A stretch of 8,583 nt of DNA, taken from Candidatus Pacearchaeota archaeon. GTDB taxonomy: Archaea; Nanoarchaeota; Nanoarchaeia; Pacearchaeales; GW2011-AR1. The stretch spans positions 1-8,583 of the forward strand of contig JALOBN010000081.1 in NCBI GenBank assembly GCA_023228245.1. The letters are read 5' to 3'. A model generated the notes under the pieces. That model did not search any database. It had not been told where the DNA came from and worked only from the letters and a program-made list of their open reading frames with translations. Each line of letters begins with the position of its first letter. Position 1 is the first letter of the stretch. Below, one piece after another: positions 6,997 through 8,583 of this stretch. The translations under genes were made by a program, and so were the position numbers.

Positions 6997-7365
6997 TTAC
7001 AGATATTCCCCCAGCGCCCGCCGCACGACCTCGCTTTTGGAGACCCGCTCTGCGTGCGCTCTCTCTCGGATCTGCTCTTGGACATCTCGCGGGAGTTGGA
7101 AGGTGTCTCTTACCATTGGTCGTTCCGCCCCCGCCGTAGTCAGTGTGATGATCGCGCCGCCGTCCCTGTCGAAGTCATAGTCCACGGTCCAACCGTCGTC
7201 CTGCTCCCCGCGATGAAGTAGCGGACCCTGCCCGCAGGTGCACTCGTCACCCGGGCACAGTTCGCGCCGAACCCGCCGCACGACCGCCGGTGATATGCGT
7301 CCGTCGGCTGGCACTCGGATATGGGTGGAGGTGTTGTGGAAATCGTTTCGGACTGTGATGGTCAT
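6997..7365 (-). CDS. Ribbon-helix-helix regulator with Cys-rich N-terminal domain
   Basis: The protein has 122 residues. ATG 7365-7363 is preceded by AAAGGGG. Residues ~84-122 look like an Arc/MetJ/CopG ribbon-helix-helix unit. A strand (MVRDTFQLP) is followed by helix A (RDVQEQIRERAHAERV), a turn beginning at Ser109 (SKSEVV), and helix B (EVVRRALGEYL). The N-terminal domain (1-80) begins TITVRNDFHNT and holds a tight C37-x4-C42-x-C44 cluster with H51 nearby (CPGDECTCGQ), possibly metal-binding. It then has a strand-rich acidic part (DGWTVDYDFDRDGGAIITL). The protein is likely a dimeric DNA-binding repressor. It is the only leftward gene besides the integrase, has its own promoter and contains a likely operator. 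Possible roles are lysogeny control, control of integration, or superinfection immunity. The sequence does not decide between these. Confidence 0.7.
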   Translation of the reverse strand: MTITVRNDFHNTSTHIRVPADGRISPAVVRRVRRELCPGDECTCGQGPLLHRGEQDDGWTVDYDFDRDGGAIITLTTAGAERPMVRDTFQLPRDVQEQIRERAHAERVSKSEVVRRALGEYL

Positions 7366-7401
7366 GACATGCCCCTTTCGCTCTCGCCTCTTGATAATGT
7401 A

Positions 7402-7430
7402 AACATATCATCATGATGATAGCGTGTCAA
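7402..7430 (-). promoter_or_regulatory. Sigma70-type promoter for the ribbon-helix-helix gene
   Basis: On the minus strand the -35 box is a perfect TTGACA (7430-7425). It is separated by exactly 17 bp from TATGTT (7407-7402; 4 of 6 matches to TATAAT). Transcription would begin near 7395, leaving about 30 bases of leader before ATG 7365. The stretch is AT-rich compared with its surroundings. Confidence 0.75.
7406..7421. promoter_or_regulatory. 16-bp perfect palindrome, probable operator
   Basis: TATCATCATGATGATA is a perfect inverted repeat. It occupies most of the spacer between the -35 and -10 boxes and overlaps the first two bases of the -10 box (in minus-strand reading). Ribbon-helix-helix dimers typically bind short palindromic half-sites in pairs and repress their own genes. 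Its location makes autorepression by the 6997-7365 product the simplest reading. The binding itself is inferred. Confidence 0.7.
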
Positions 7431-7448
7431 GGGTTCGGGGAAAAGCAA

Positions 7449-7472
7449 TCCCGTCCCATTCCCGTGACTTTT
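7449..7472 (+). repeat. Imperfect direct repeat, left copy (possible integrase arm site)
   Basis: This 24-bp segment matches 7682-7705 at 20 of 24 positions. The shared element is TTCCCGT[GC]ACTTT. The two copies flank the tRNA-derived core at about 110 and 52 bp. Related GTGACTT occurs again at 7494-7500. Short repeats on both sides of a core are expected for arm-type integrase sites, but low complexity (C-rich) could also produce the match. Confidence 0.4.
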
Positions 7473-7478
7473 CCCCGT

Positions 7479-7567
7479 GCCGTGTTAACTACTGTGACTT
7501 CTGCACCTTGAAAAAGCCCACCGTTGCGCCATTTGTTCACATCGGGTAACGCCGTGTTAACTACTGT
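7479..7567 (+). repeat. Pair of identical 17-bp direct repeats beside the attachment core
   Basis: GCCGTGTTAACTACTGT occurs at 7479-7495 and again at 7551-7567, 72 bp apart, with no mismatch. Both copies are followed by a related extension (GACTT and TACGG). The second copy ends 14 bp before the tRNA-derived core. Their exactness in non-coding DNA and their placement fit arm-type integrase or excision-factor sites. That function is an inference. Confidence 0.6.
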
Positions 7568-7581
7568 TACGGGTGGCGAAC

Positions 7582-7630
7582 CGCACTTGTAATGCGCAGG
7601 TCGTAGGTTCGAATCCTATCGCCGGCTCCA
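7582..7630 (+). other. attP core: 3' part of tRNA-Thr(TGT)
   Basis: The segment reads as tRNA positions 28-76. It contains the anticodon loop CTTGTAA (7586-7592, anticodon TGT at 7588-7590), the 3' anticodon strand, and a 5-nt variable loop. The T stem GTAGG/CCTAT (7603-7607 and 7615-7619) closes loop TTCGAAT, and the 3' acceptor strand CGCCGGC (7620-7626), discriminator T and encoded CCA follow. There is no D arm and no matching 5' acceptor strand (expected GCCGGCG) upstream, so it is not a working tRNA gene. Tyrosine integrases commonly use the 3' part of a tRNA gene as the recombination core, so that integration rebuilds the host tRNA. The host gene attB is therefore predicted to be tRNA-Thr(TGT). 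Position 27 is C where G would pair with C43, so identity with the host gene probably begins at position 28. Confidence 0.85.
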
Positions 7631-7678
7631 CATTATCAGCGGTCTAAAGCCATTCTAGCGAGGCAAGTAGGGATAATG
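7631..7678. repeat. Inverted repeat CATTATC/GATAATG downstream of the core
   Basis: CATTATC at 7631-7637, directly after the tRNA CCA, is inverted at 7672-7678 as GATAATG. A further GATAATG occurs at 7393-7399 next to the ribbon-helix-helix promoter. The 34-bp separation makes a stable hairpin unlikely, and there is no T tract, so I do not call it a terminator. A binding site for a recombination accessory protein is possible. Confidence 0.35.
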
Positions 7679-7681
7679 CGT

Positions 7682-7705
7682 TCCCGCCCCGTTCCCGTCA
7701 CTTTC
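7682..7705 (+). repeat. Imperfect direct repeat, right copy (possible integrase arm site)
   Basis: This is the partner of the segment at 7449-7472 (20 of 24 identical). It overlaps the last three codons and the stop of the integrase gene, so part of the similarity lies in coding sequence. Confidence 0.35.
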
Positions 7706-8583
7706 CGAAAAGGCGATCATCCAGCCTGCCTTCGATGCCCTCGTCCACCTCGGGGAACAGGTGCCCGTAGGTGTCGTATGTCACCTTGATCGACTTGTGC
7801 CCGAGTTGCTTCTGTAGAAACTTGATATTCACCCCGAGGGCTATCATCATGCTCGCGTAGGTATGTCTCAGGTCGTGGAAGCGCACCCTGCGGACCCCAG
7901 CTTCTTTGAGCGCGGGGAGGAACTTCGAGCGCACCATGCCCGTCGGTTCCTGCGGTTCACCGTCACCGTTGGGGAAGACCAGTTCGTCGGGGTCCCGGCC
8001 GGCGCACTGGATTCTCAGTATCCTGGCGAGTCCGGCGCCGATCCTTACGCTTCGCTGTTGGCGGTTCTTCGGCAGGTCATATCCATACTTCGGATGCCAG
8101 GTGCGCCTGACCATCACCGAATCGTCCGAGACATCCCCCACTCTGAGGGCCAGCAGTTCCCCCTGTCTCATGCCCGTTAGTACCGCGGCGGCGACAATCG
8201 GGTCACAGACGGCGAGTAGTTTCCGCGTCTCGCCCCAGCTCAAATAGGACATCTCCCGGTATTCCTGTCTCGGCGGACGGGTGAATGAAGCGGGGTTGGA
8301 GGTGATATAGCCGCGGGCCTCTGCCTGCTTGAAAATCATGCGGAGCACTATGAGTATCTTGCGCACGCGCGCGGGCGATAGTTCCTCCTCGAGCTCGGAG
8401 ACGAGGGTATCAACGTCCCCGGGGTGTATGTCACTCAAGCGAAGGTGGCCGAACCTTGACGCGAGGTGCAGTCGGACGATCTGCTCATAGTCCGCCTGGG
8501 TGCGCGGGGAGACTTTGACAACGGTCTTCAGCCACCTGTCAGACCATTCCCCAAAACCGAGACTCGTCTTTCTCCCCGCCGCC
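7698..8583 (-). CDS. int: Tyrosine site-specific integrase (5' end outside window)
   Basis: The minus-strand frame is open from the window edge (8582) to the TGA at 7700-7698, showing 294 residues. The N-terminus is missing. The visible part starts with a basic linker and then a SAM-like core-binding domain (FGEWSDRWLKTVVKVSPRTQ, DYEQIVRLHLASRFGHLRL). The catalytic domain follows with its conserved set: Arg in TGMRQGE (8166-8168), HDLRH with His (7875-7877) and Arg (7866-7868), His in QLGHKS, and the nucleophile Tyr in TYDTYGHL (7767-7769). A Lys in the beta-hairpin region (LPKNRQQRSV) may be the active-site lysine. All catalytic positions are intact. The enzyme would integrate the phage at the tRNA-Thr-derived core 68 bp beyond its stop. 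An arm-binding domain is expected in the missing N-terminus. Confidence 0.93.
   Translation of the reverse strand, partial: AAGRKTSLGFGEWSDRWLKTVVKVSPRTQADYEQIVRLHLASRFGHLRLSDIHPGDVDTLVSELEEELSPARVRKILIVLRMIFKQAEARGYITSNPASFTRPPRQEYREMSYLSWGETRKLLAVCDPIVAAAVLTGMRQGELLALRVGDVSDDSVMVRRTWHPKYGYDLPKNRQQRSVRIGAGLARILRIQCAGRDPDELVFPNGDGEPQEPTGMVRSKFLPALKEAGVRRVRFHDLRHTYASMMIALGVNIKFLQKQLGHKSIKVTYDTYGHLFPEVDEGIEGRLDDRLFGK

Noticed and set aside
7508..7536. Possible rightward promoter TTGAAA-17 bp-ATTTGT
   Set aside because: The -10 box is poor and there is no plus-strand gene downstream. It would read only into the tRNA fragment and antisense to the integrase.
7546..7570. Hairpin GTAAC...GTTAC around the second 17-bp repeat
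   Set aside because: Only five base pairs with a 15-nt loop and no T tract; too weak to call a terminator or structured RNA.
7546..7630. A complete tRNA-Thr gene
   Set aside because: Only positions 28-76 are recognisable. The upstream bases have no D arm and no GCCGGCG acceptor strand, and the anticodon stem has a C27-C43 mismatch.
8436..8438. TTG as the integrase start, giving 246 residues
   Set aside because: The frame continues upstream to the window edge and encodes a typical core-binding domain, so the gene is cut by the window rather than starting there.

Overview
This window reads as part of a temperate tailed bacteriophage genome with a siphovirus-like gene set. It runs from the tail and baseplate genes through lysis to the attachment site and the integrase. 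GC content looks near 58-60% by eye. The coding is dense, with ATGA overlaps and GGAGG-type ribosome binding sites. A CHAP-type lysin that lacks a signal peptide, paired with a small XhlA-like membrane protein, suggests a Gram-positive or other monoderm host. Isoleucine ATA codons are unexpectedly common for this GC content. I cannot name the host lineage from the sequence alone.

Layout. Bases 1-2280 are the 3' part of a large tail-associated protein that contains what I read as a seven-bladed Ycf48/Asp-box beta-propeller. Bases 2277-3401 encode a probable baseplate hub or minor tail protein, and 3398-3871 a small unrecognised protein. All three are tightly coupled. Bases 3874-4182 encode a coiled-coil protein with a C-terminal membrane anchor (XhlA-like), followed by a clear intrinsic terminator at 4204-4227. 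The lysis genes follow: a CHAP endolysin (4259-5041) and a two-helix holin candidate (5079-5339). Then come an 84-residue unknown (5364-5618) and a fusion of three zinc ribbons to a calcineurin-like phosphoesterase (5605-6993).

The strand then switches. Bases 6997-7365 (minus) encode a ribbon-helix-helix protein with its own promoter. A 16-bp perfect palindrome fills nearly all of the spacer between its -35 and -10 boxes, which suggests autorepression. Next is a gene-free region of about 300 bp (7366-7697). It contains the 3' 49 bases of a tRNA-Thr(TGT), which I read as the attP core, surrounded by several short direct repeats that could be integrase arm sites. The tyrosine integrase (7698 to the window edge, minus) points toward this site and lacks only its N-terminal part.

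The tRNA fragment lies between the late/lysis genes and the integrase. That is the arrangement of an intact attP in a circular or virion-form phage genome. An integrated prophage would have the late genes and the integrase at opposite ends. Two elements integrated in tandem would look the same locally and cannot be excluded.

The features I find most worth following up are the propeller-bearing tail protein with near-identical 123-bp DNA repeats, the zinc-ribbon phosphoesterase fusion, and the ribbon-helix-helix gene with its operator beside attP.
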